Positions 1 through 5,592 of a stretch of DNA of 6,902 bases are shown one piece after another; the stretch's first letter is position 1, and every line of letters starts with the position of its first letter. The notes under the pieces are model-generated. The model was not told where the DNA came from and searched no databases. It saw only the letters and a program-made list of their open reading frames with translations. Position numbers and translations under genes: made by a program. Source of the stretch: Thermoprotei archaeon (GTDB lineage: Archaea; Thermoproteota; Thermoprotei; Thermofilales; B15-G2); the NCBI GenBank assembly GCA_003649445.1, contig QMRV01000094.1, positions 1 through 6,902 on the forward strand, read 5' to 3'.

Positions 1-47
1 CCAAAATTTTCCTCGAAAAGTTTAATCACTTCGGTTAGGGATACCAT
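1..47 (-). CDS. 5' end of an unidentified gene, cut by the window edge
   Basis: An ATG at 47-45 on the minus strand opens a frame with no stop to the edge, giving M-V-S-L-T-E-V-I-K-L-F-E-E-N-F-G. It begins 28 bp after the stop of the MBL exonuclease-like gene on the same strand. A purine-rich GAGAGGG lies just upstream, very close to the ATG, and could act as a Shine-Dalgarno sequence. The spacing suggests it is the next gene of the same transcript. Fifteen residues are too few to name a family. An ATP-dependent DNA ligase would be a natural neighbour for this kind of MBL protein, but this N-terminus does not obviously look like one. An upstream ATG at 58-56 and a GTG near 73 are in another frame that stops at once, so 47 is the best start. 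Confidence 0.45.
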   Translation of the reverse strand, partial: MVSLTEVIKLFEENF

Positions 48-75
48 ATCCCTCTCATAATGAGTTTAAACACAG

Positions 76-1164
76 CTATATATGTTTGACATATTTGAAC
101 AATGACATCTGTCTCGAATCTAGAACTTTTCTCGCTTTAATTCCTAGTTTCCACCGAATTAATTTAGCTAGTTTTTTCGCAAACCCGTGAGCTGTGTAAA
201 CAATTCTCGGCCTTACTTCATCTACATATAAAAGTAGTTGCTCTACATCAGCATGAGAACTTAAGGGAAATAGAGCATCTACATTGTAGGCTTTCTTTAT
301 AGCGAAAAACATTCTTGATGAAGCAGCCCACCCAGTACATACTGCGACTTTAGGCACTTTGTTTATACCTAAAATTCTTGATAAAACATATGGAGTCTTT
401 TTTCGTAACTCAATATGAGGGACTATTATAACGCCTCCTGCTTTCAATATCTCCTTTGCTTCAGGAGAACTTAACGGTATGTAGTTATTTAGTGAAAACT
501 TCTTTTCCTCGAATATCTTATTGTACAGTAGTACTTTGTTTGAAACCATTATTTTATCCTTTATCTCTTTCATCAACGCAGTCAATTCTTGCCCTTTCCC
601 TAAAGCATATCCTCCCAAAACAACTACTTCTCCTTTTCCTGTATGCTTCTCTATCCAGCTCAAAATGCTCGAGTATATTTCGCTTCGAGGTGGAAAAACA
701 AAATCCTCATGTCCATATGTGCTCTCAAGTATCAATACATCTACTCCACTCGGAATATCGCCTCTTCGCTCAGTTAACGAATCCACGAGATTGATGTCGC
801 CAGTATAACATATAGTTAAGTCGGGAAACTCTATTAGATACTGAAGAGACCCCATAATGTGTCCCGCGTTAAGAGCTTGGACGGTAAATTTACCTAAACT
901 TATTCTCTGTCCCTCGCTAATTATTTTAACGTTCAAGGCTCTTTTTCTACTGACTTTTTCTACAATACTTTTAGTTATTTCCGAAGAGATTACTAGTGAT
1001 CTTAAAGATGATCTGAGATAGCCCTTAGCGTGATCGCTATGGGCGTGTGTGACTAAGACTAAGTCGGCCCGTACAGCACTAGATGTTAAAGGATCGAGTA
1101 GAATAGTTATGTCATCGACTTTTACTCTCAACCCTCTACAGTAATATACTTTAAAGCTCCTCAT
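76..1164 (-). CDS. MBL-fold/beta-CASP exonuclease-like protein (COG1236-like, related to DNA ligase-associated exonucleases)
   Basis: A 362-residue metallo-beta-lactamase-fold nuclease, probably two-zinc. The metal-binding motif HAHSDH is intact at residues 40-45, followed by GHIMGS (101-106), TGD (121-123) and LEST (146-149). A GYALGKGQEL segment (185-194) and the C-terminal SSHAD (302-306, His304) and TAHGF (324-328, His326) fit the beta-CASP/COG1236 group. This group is often annotated 'mRNA 3'-end processing factor'. The GYALGK, TGWA and LSSHAD features are closest to the short MBL exonucleases found beside DNA ligases in bacteria, and the protein is shorter than the archaeal aCPSF and RNase J families. 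No KH domain is present. The last residues, 352-359 (QMSLFKYV), resemble a PCNA-interacting box. The gene starts at an ATG 8 bp after the DHH-like gene and is probably cotranscribed with it. No good Shine-Dalgarno is seen. The nuclease fold is near certain; DNA rather than RNA as substrate is inference. Confidence 0.88.
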   Translation of the reverse strand: MRSFKVYYCRGLRVKVDDITILLDPLTSSAVRADLVLVTHAHSDHAKGYLRSSLRSLVISSEITKSIVEKVSRKRALNVKIISEGQRISLGKFTVQALNAGHIMGSLQYLIEFPDLTICYTGDINLVDSLTERRGDIPSGVDVLILESTYGHEDFVFPPRSEIYSSILSWIEKHTGKGEVVVLGGYALGKGQELTALMKEIKDKIMVSNKVLLYNKIFEEKKFSLNNYIPLSSPEAKEILKAGGVIIVPHIELRKKTPYVLSRILGINKVPKVAVCTGWAASSRMFFAIKKAYNVDALFPLSSHADVEQLLLYVDEVRPRIVYTAHGFAKKLAKLIRWKLGIKARKVLDSRQMSLFKYVKHI

Positions 1165-1172
1165 AGCTCAGC

Positions 1173-2216
1173 TTAAATACACTTAGCTAATAACGATAAC
1201 TTATTTAATGCATTCTTTTTTACTCTTAAGCTTAAAGCTTTGCTCGATAAAACTAGTAAATTGGTGCCTTCAAGTTCTTTAGCTATCATTTTGTAATTTA
1301 GCGGTTCACTAGATACTATATTTATTTGATATATATTATTTTTAACTCTTTTGAAACCTATGGCTGCTTTTATATTATTTTTAAGCCTTATGTAGTGCAG
1401 CACAGACCATATAAGCTTAAATTCGAAATTTTGAGGAAATTCAACTAAAGCTGTAGATTCGATTATCTCAGCCTTCTTAGAAATTTCGATACAGGTACTT
1501 TCAAACATTTGACCTAAAACCATAAAGTATTTGAAATCTTTGTCAATCAGTCTATCTACAGCCTCTATCGCTCTTAGTTCAGGTGAAAGACATTTAGGCT
1601 CAAAAGGAGCTATAGACAACCCTAGCTGCAGAAGTTCTTCGTCTCTAGATTTAGGATCGTCCTCGTGATCAGCAAGTAAAGCTAGTCTTTTGAAAATGTA
1701 GTCTGGTTCTCCGTAAAAAACTTCATCTACTTTAAGTCCTGTTCCGTGATGATCTATATAAACCGTGTTTGTTGGAAGTATTCGCCCCATTTTCTCAGGA
1801 ATATCTAGTATTACAACAATATCATAACATTCAAAAGGAATAGAATAAAATGTTTTTTCCCAAAATAATTTAACATCACCCGTTACTTTACCAAAAAGTA
1901 ATCTAACTGCATAACCCTCATCACGAAGCCTAAAAAAGCTACCTGCCGCAGCTACAAGTCCGTGGGCATCACCGTGTGCTGCCAGCAAAGCCACTTTAAC
2001 AGATTCTCCATTTTCCCGAGAAATATTAGAAACTTTAACAACTCTCAGATCTTTAAGTACCACAACATTTCCTCTATTATCTAGATACACTTTATATGTA
2101 TTTTTATCATCTTTAATTACTTTAATAGGTCTTAAAATATACTTTACTCTATCTAAATACTTTACTAATTCTTCTTTTGCTAAGTTTTCTGAGCCTAGTG
2201 ACTCATAACTAAACAT
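1173..2216 (-). CDS. DHH-family phosphoesterase-like protein with a modified motif I
   Basis: A 347-residue protein that I place in the DHH superfamily (RecJ, NrnA, GdpP, Cdc45). Motif I reads HGDAHG (81-86) where the family usually has HxDxDG, so the second aspartate is replaced by His85. Motif II is the aspartate of VVILDI (Asp138). Motif III is a clean DHH at 155-157 followed by glycine, and LADHEDD (181-187) could supply the motif IV aspartate. The C-terminal third has no clear GGGH-type DHHA1 signature. The N-terminal 70 residues, beta-rich around 40-63, precede the DHH domain and I do not recognise them. The gene sits 4 bp behind the 88-residue gene, whose end carries GGGTGA, a plausible ribosome binding site 4 nt before the ATG, and 8 bp ahead of the MBL nuclease. 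Activity may be altered or lost, as in Cdc45-like members. The fold is likely; the substrate is unknown. Confidence 0.75.
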   Translation of the reverse strand: MFSYESLGSENLAKEELVKYLDRVKYILRPIKVIKDDKNTYKVYLDNRGNVVVLKDLRVVKVSNISRENGESVKVALLAAHGDAHGLVAAAGSFFRLRDEGYAVRLLFGKVTGDVKLFWEKTFYSIPFECYDIVVILDIPEKMGRILPTNTVYIDHHGTGLKVDEVFYGEPDYIFKRLALLADHEDDPKSRDEELLQLGLSIAPFEPKCLSPELRAIEAVDRLIDKDFKYFMVLGQMFESTCIEISKKAEIIESTALVEFPQNFEFKLIWSVLHYIRLKNNIKAAIGFKRVKNNIYQINIVSSEPLNYKMIAKELEGTNLLVLSSKALSLRVKKNALNKLSLLAKCI

Positions 2217-2220
2217 TTTT

Positions 2221-2487
2221 TCACCCGTACTCTATTAGAAGTGACACCCCGCTATCAATTGAGTTGTAAAAAACTGTACGTAGCTTATCGCTAATAAGCC
2301 TTATCTTCTCTCGATCATGCCTGTTGACTCTTAGGACTATGAAAAGAGGTGATTCTGACTCAGGCATTATACTTAAAAATACTTCGTGTACAATATTGTT
2401 CTGTTTCAATAGGATAGATATTTCTTCCATTAGCTCGTATAGCTTAGCTAAGTCGCTGCCTTCATCGCACTTATTCTCTGTGCCCAT
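2221..2487 (-). CDS. Small hypothetical protein, first gene of the DHH/MBL cluster
   Basis: I do not recognise this 88-residue acidic protein. It has a charged start, a likely amphipathic helix at about residues 12-29 (LAKLYELMEEISILLKQ), a strand pair around 35-55 with FIVLRVNRHDREK, a second helix near 57-72 and a final strand ending LLIEYG. This alternation would fit a small alpha/beta ferredoxin-like domain, which is inference from the pattern only. There is no signal peptide, membrane segment or cysteine cluster (a single Cys near the N-terminus). The ATG at 2487-2485 is preceded by AGGGA about 7 nt upstream, a weak ribosome binding site. It is separated by only 4 bp from the DHH-like gene, so the two are almost certainly cotranscribed, and the protein may serve as a partner or regulator of the downstream nuclease-like proteins. 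Confidence 0.75.
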   Translation of the reverse strand: MGTENKCDEGSDLAKLYELMEEISILLKQNNIVHEVFLSIMPESESPLFIVLRVNRHDREKIRLISDKLRTVFYNSIDSGVSLLIEYG

Positions 2488-2503
2488 TTTATTTCCCTAA
2501 AAC

Positions 2504-2532
2504 ATATAATTCTTTAAGAAAGATAAATAAAG
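2504..2532 (-). promoter_or_regulatory. Candidate promoter of the minus-strand DHH/MBL cluster
   Basis: On the minus strand, CTTTATTTATC (2532-2522) is a TATA-like box that would place transcription near 2501 and give a leader of about 14 nt containing AGGGA before the ATG at 2487. A second AT-rich box, ATTATATG (2511-2504), would give a leaderless start. The 11-bp palindrome TTCTTTAAGAA (2510-2520) lies between them. The region is AT-rich, so the assignment is weak. Confidence 0.35.
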
Positions 2533-2567
2533 TTTCTTTCACTAAGCCAGCTTCTCAGGACATAGAA

Positions 2568-2576
2568 GATATAAGG
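2568..2576 (+). promoter_or_regulatory. Probable TATA box of thiL, leaderless start
   Basis: GATATAAGG at 2568-2576 is centred about 24 bp upstream of the GTG at 2596, with purines (AGAA) just before it that could serve as a BRE. That distance matches an archaeal TATA box whose transcript starts at or next to the start codon. No Shine-Dalgarno sequence precedes the GTG, which agrees with leaderless translation. Confidence 0.5.
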
Positions 2577-2595
2577 CTAAGAATAACTCTTCATA

Positions 2596-3576
2596 GTGTC
2601 GACATTAGGTTCTTTTGGAGAAAAGAAAGTCATAGAAACTATAATTAAGGCCATTAGGAAAAGAAAACTTCCATTAGAAATAGGCGACGATGCTACAGCT
2701 ATTACAGTAGCTTCCAAGTACATACTATTTAAAATAGACACTATCGTGGGAAAGTACTCACTTCTTCCAGGAATGAATTACAGAGATTTAGGATGGAGAA
2801 TAGTTACTGCAGCAGTAAGCGATATTGTCGTTAAAGGAGGCCGCCCACTGAGTCTTCTCATGTCTATAACGGCACCCTCAGACTTAGAACTAGAAAAATT
2901 AATCGATATAATGAAAGGGGCTGATGAAGCAGCAGAATTTTATGGAACATATATTGATGGCGGTGACACTAACGAAGGTTCTGAGCTTGTTTTATCATGT
3001 GCCTGTATAGGGTCAGCAAATAAAGTAATTAAGAGAAATCCTTTGAGAGAAGGAGACGTAATAGCCGTATCAGGTTTTTTCGGTTATACAGGTCTCGGCT
3101 TTCAATACCTTTTAGAGAAAAAGGAGCTACCGCCTAGTATAAAAAATGTTGTTCTCTCTAAAACCTATAGACCTATAGCTAGATTAGATTTAGTTAATGT
3201 ATTGGAAGAGTCAAGTGAATATATTCGCTCGTCTATTGATTCAAGTGATGGTCTTGCTGAAAGTTTATATCAGTTAATAAAGTGTACGGGAGAAGGCGGA
3301 ATTATTGTGGATAATCTTCCTGTTCATACTACTATTCTGAATGCTATACAAGACTTTGATAGATTGCTGAGAGCTGTTTTTTATGGTGGAGAAGAATTCG
3401 AGATAATTATTGCTGTGAAAAGAGGTTTTGAAAATAAAGTAAAGAAAATATTTGAAAAATATAATAAAGACCTAATTTTTATAGGAAATTATAGGCATAA
3501 ATTAGATGGAGTGTATTTTATGAAAGATCAAAAAAGAATACATATAGAAAGAAAGGGATGGGAGTATTTTAGTTAA
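2596..3576 (+). CDS. thiL: Thiamine-monophosphate kinase
   Basis: ThiL phosphorylates thiamine monophosphate with ATP to make thiamine pyrophosphate, the last step of the pathway, in the cytoplasm. The 326-residue length is normal for the family (PurM/HypE-like fold). Visible motifs in order are GDDAT (30-34, metal/ATP site), Asp48 in the DTIVG segment, RDLGWRIVTAAVSDIVVKGG (63-82, the family's SDI...GG block), GGDTNEG (122-128), REGDVIAVSG (151-160), DSSDGLAESL (215-224, the DxSDG substrate site) and GGEEFE (264-269). The C-terminal GWEYF corresponds to the usual GF/WDHF ending. The start is GTG: an in-frame TAA at 2584-2586 leaves no earlier candidate, and the N-terminus SFGEKKVIE aligns with the family's GEF..I start. 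No other thi genes are in view. The gene stands alone, divergent from the cluster at left and convergent with hsp20. Confidence 0.95.
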   Translation: MSTLGSFGEKKVIETIIKAIRKRKLPLEIGDDATAITVASKYILFKIDTIVGKYSLLPGMNYRDLGWRIVTAAVSDIVVKGGRPLSLLMSITAPSDLELEKLIDIMKGADEAAEFYGTYIDGGDTNEGSELVLSCACIGSANKVIKRNPLREGDVIAVSGFFGYTGLGFQYLLEKKELPPSIKNVVLSKTYRPIARLDLVNVLEESSEYIRSSIDSSDGLAESLYQLIKCTGEGGIIVDNLPVHTTILNAIQDFDRLLRAVFYGGEEFEIIIAVKRGFENKVKKIFEKYNKDLIFIGNYRHKLDGVYFMKDQKRIHIERKGWEYFS

Positions 3577-3578
3577 CT

Positions 3579-4091
3579 TTACTCTATTTTAACTTCAAAC
3601 CCTTCTTCTTTAGGCTTCTTTTCTAGTCTTTCTAGGGTAATTGTTAGAACTCCGTTTTTATACTGAGCCTTAGCTGTTTCTGGCTTGACTTTATTAGGTA
3701 AAATAACTTCCTTGTAGTATTTTCTGTCGCCGTGTTCCGCAGATATTACTACCTTATCCTCGGTTGCGCGGACTTTAATGTCCTCTTTTTCTACACCAGG
3801 CATATCAACTATTATCTTAATTTTGTCTGGTTCCTCTATAACATCGGTGAACGGCTCAACTGCCTCCATTACTTTAGGTCGAATTACGCCAGGTCTTATA
3901 TTGCCCCATTCTTTAACTCTCGGTATACCGTCAGGACCTATAGTTATAGAAAAACCATAATAGTATCCTCTGCGCGAAAGCGGTCTTCGTTCAGCTTCCC
4001 ATGCTTCACGTAACATATCTTCTATCATTCTGTCGAATTCTTCGAAGAATTTTCTCATTCTTCTGAACCATAAATCAAATTCTTCTGACAT
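3579..4091 (-). CDS. hsp20: Small heat shock protein, Hsp20/alpha-crystallin family
   Basis: An ATP-independent holdase chaperone of 170 residues that would assemble into large oligomers and hold unfolding proteins. The alpha-crystallin domain runs from about residue 79 to 156: EPFTDVIEEPDKIKIIVDMPGV, then the conserved YKNGVLTITLER (144-155), whose G-V-L is the family's GxL signature. The C-terminal tail ends FEVKIE, where V167-K-I169 is the V/I-x-V/I motif that docks into neighbouring subunits. The N-terminal region is rich in Phe, Arg and Glu (residues 4-32) and is followed by GYYYGFSITIGPDGIP (42-57), a segment I associate with archaeal Hsp20 proteins. The gene lies 25 bp behind the glycosyltransferase on the same strand but has its own TATA-like boxes, so it is probably independently inducible. 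Its stop is 2 bp from the convergent thiL stop. Confidence 0.95.
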   Translation of the reverse strand: MSEEFDLWFRRMRKFFEEFDRMIEDMLREAWEAERRPLSRRGYYYGFSITIGPDGIPRVKEWGNIRPGVIRPKVMEAVEPFTDVIEEPDKIKIIVDMPGVEKEDIKVRATEDKVVISAEHGDRKYYKEVILPNKVKPETAKAQYKNGVLTITLERLEKKPKEEGFEVKIE

Positions 4092-4111
4092 CGAGTCTTT
4101 ATATAGTACTC

Positions 4112-4121
4112 AAATATTATA
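4112..4121 (-). promoter_or_regulatory. Candidate TATA box of hsp20 overlapping the upstream stop codon
   Basis: The minus-strand TATAATATTT (4121-4112) is centred about 25 bp before the hsp20 ATG at 4091, the right distance for a leaderless archaeal transcript. It overlaps the TAA stop (4119-4117) of the glycosyltransferase gene. A second, stronger-looking TATATAAA at 4105-4098 is only about 10 bp from the ATG and would start transcription inside the gene. No Shine-Dalgarno sequence precedes the ATG. Confidence 0.45.
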
Positions 4122-5154
4122 AGTTTTCCGCTTCAATTATTTTCTCATAAAAATCTACATATTTTTCAATAACTACATCCCACGTATATTCTGCTAGTAC
4201 TAGCTGATAGGCTTTCTCCGAAACTTTTCTTAAAAGATCTTTTTTTGACAAGAGATATTCTATCATAAAAGCTAATTTTTCCACGCTTCCTTTAGGAAAA
4301 AGAAAACCTGTCTCTCCATGCTGAATGAGCTCTTTATTTTCGCTTATGTCGCTTGCAAGCACTGGAGTCTTTAGCGCCATAGCTTCCAGTATTACAGTAC
4401 TTAAGCCTTCGTAAAGCGACGGTAAAATAAGCAAGTCACTACCAGCTATTATACTTAGGGCTTTACTGTGCTCTAGGTAACCTGTATAATGTATTCGTTT
4501 GTCTTTTTGAGCATATTTTCTTAGAAAACCTTCTAACGGGCCTTTGCCTACAATTAGTAAATGAGCATCAAGCTTGGTCTTGATAAATGCCTTAACCAGT
4601 ATATCTACTCCTTTCTCCTTAGATAATCTCCCGACATATACTATTTGATTGTCGTATAGCTTGGTAACCTCCTTAGGGAGTTTATGTATATTAACGGCAT
4701 TAGGTATATACTCTACCTTTAATCCTAGTGCCTCATAGTATTTTTTAACAGATTTAGAAATAGCTGTAATGCCATCAATCCAAGTCAGCATTTTCTTCTC
4801 GACTATTTCAGCAATTCTTCCGAATATTCTTCCATACAGAAAAGATATCTGTTTTGAGTAGATACCATGAAGTGTTAATATTTTTGCTTGTGCTCTAGCA
4901 AACCTTAAAGGAATAATTGAAGGCAAGTTATGCGCATGCGCTATATCATATTCTTTCATTAAATATGGATGAAATACTGAGAAAAAAGCGAAACTCGAGT
5001 TTTTGAGTCCTTTGATATTTACTATAGGAGTGTTTTCTGCAGACACTATTTTCACGTAAAAGCCCCTTTCTTTAAGAAGTGTAGCTAGCTCTGAGACATG
5101 TGATGCTATGCCGCCAATTCCTTTAGACTTAGGTGATATTATTAAAATCTTCAT
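4117..5154 (-). CDS. Glycosyltransferase family 4 (GT-B fold)
   Basis: A 345-residue retaining GT4 enzyme that would move a sugar from a nucleotide-sugar donor to a lipid-linked, glycan or small-molecule acceptor. The acceptor-side Rossmann domain begins MKILIISP with the glycine loop GIGGIASH (12-19), then HAHN (73-76) and TLHG (94-97). PNAV (151-154) leads into the donor domain. VGRLSKEKG (174-182) supplies the Arg and Lys that contact the donor phosphates, and YEGLSTVILEA (248-258) contains the diagnostic E-x7-E pair (Glu249, Glu257). HGETGFLF (279-286) is also typical. No membrane segment or signal peptide is seen, so it is cytoplasmic or peripheral. It starts 5 bp after the DUF211 gene, probably in one transcript. 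The sugar and acceptor cannot be told from sequence; no other glycan genes are in view. Confidence 0.93.
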   Translation of the reverse strand: MKILIISPKSKGIGGIASHVSELATLLKERGFYVKIVSAENTPIVNIKGLKNSSFAFFSVFHPYLMKEYDIAHAHNLPSIIPLRFARAQAKILTLHGIYSKQISFLYGRIFGRIAEIVEKKMLTWIDGITAISKSVKKYYEALGLKVEYIPNAVNIHKLPKEVTKLYDNQIVYVGRLSKEKGVDILVKAFIKTKLDAHLLIVGKGPLEGFLRKYAQKDKRIHYTGYLEHSKALSIIAGSDLLILPSLYEGLSTVILEAMALKTPVLASDISENKELIQHGETGFLFPKGSVEKLAFMIEYLLSKKDLLRKVSEKAYQLVLAEYTWDVVIEKYVDFYEKIIEAENL

Positions 5155-5159
5155 AGCTA

Positions 5160-5447
5160 TTAACTTTCCGATCTCTTGAAAACTACTATGCCATCTAGAC
5201 TGCGAACTGCTACTCCTAGTTCACTTAATTCTTCTTGAACTTCGTCATAGCATATATCCTCTCCTTTCACAATTATCTTTATGGTTTCTGTTTTAGCATC
5301 CACTTCTCTTACCTCTATTTCTACTTCATTAACACCGTCTAGAGAACATATTCTTGAAGAGAGTTCTCTTAAGTCTAAATCTCTGGGCTTAAGGGCGTCT
5401 AGAATAACTTTTCTAATTGCTATCTTACTTGAATCCTGGCTTTCCAC
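5160..5447 (-). CDS. DUF211 family protein
   Basis: A 95-residue soluble protein matching the archaeal DUF211 family (COG1888), of unknown function with a ferredoxin-like alpha/beta fold. Recognisable parts are AIRKVILDALKPRDLDL (10-26), the VNEVEIEVREVDAKTETIKI block (39-58), an acidic GEDICYDEVQEEL segment (62-74) and the ending VRSLDGIVVFKR. Family members usually begin with (K)GIRRLVLDVLKP and have ETENIKITIEG in the middle, which this sequence mirrors. The start is GTG at 5447-5445; the frame is closed by TAA two codons upstream, so no earlier start exists. No Shine-Dalgarno is well placed (GGAG at 5468-5465 is 17 nt away), suggesting leaderless expression. It leads a two-gene unit with the GT4 gene 5 bp behind. 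Confidence 0.88.
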   Translation of the reverse strand: MESQDSSKIAIRKVILDALKPRDLDLRELSSRICSLDGVNEVEIEVREVDAKTETIKIIVKGEDICYDEVQEELSELGVAVRSLDGIVVFKRSES

Positions 5448-5554
5448 AGCTTATAATATTTTTACTCCTTAACTTAACTCTTTCTGGCTATATTTGCCTG
5501 CACCTTTTAACTTAAAGCAAAATACTTTTTAAATCATACAGCAGGAATAATCTA

Positions 5555-5575
5555 TTTATAAAACCTGTATAAATA
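5555..5575 (+). promoter_or_regulatory. Candidate TATA boxes of ksgA
   Basis: Two overlapping-range boxes precede the ATG at 5593. TTTATAAAA (5555-5563) is centred about 34 bp upstream and predicts a leader of about 8-10 nt. TATAAATA (5568-5575) is centred about 21 bp upstream, a little too close. The sequence just before the ATG (GCAACAGCAACAATT) contains no Shine-Dalgarno, so translation is probably leaderless or nearly so. Confidence 0.45.
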
Positions 5576-5592
5576 AAGCAACAGCAACAATT

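Noticed and set aside
1..47. N-terminus of ATP-dependent DNA ligase
   Set aside because: It would suit the neighbourhood, but the 15 visible residues do not resemble the archaeal ligase start that I know, so no name was given.
456..808. Two overlapping plus-strand frames opposite the MBL gene
   Set aside because: They lie antisense to a gene with intact catalytic motifs, have low-complexity Ser/Leu/Pro-rich products and no promoter or family resemblance.
3571..3600. Shared terminator between thiL and hsp20
   Set aside because: The genes end 2 bp apart and the only signal is moderate T-richness; no hairpin or strong T-run is visible.
3732..4013. Plus-strand frames of 93 and 60 codons opposite hsp20
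   Set aside because: They are antisense to the conserved alpha-crystallin domain and its linker; the products look like no protein family and reflect codon bias on the other strand.
5281..5472. Plus-strand frame opposite DUF211
   Set aside because: It is antisense to a recognisable DUF211 protein and has a Ser/Leu-rich product with no sign of selection.
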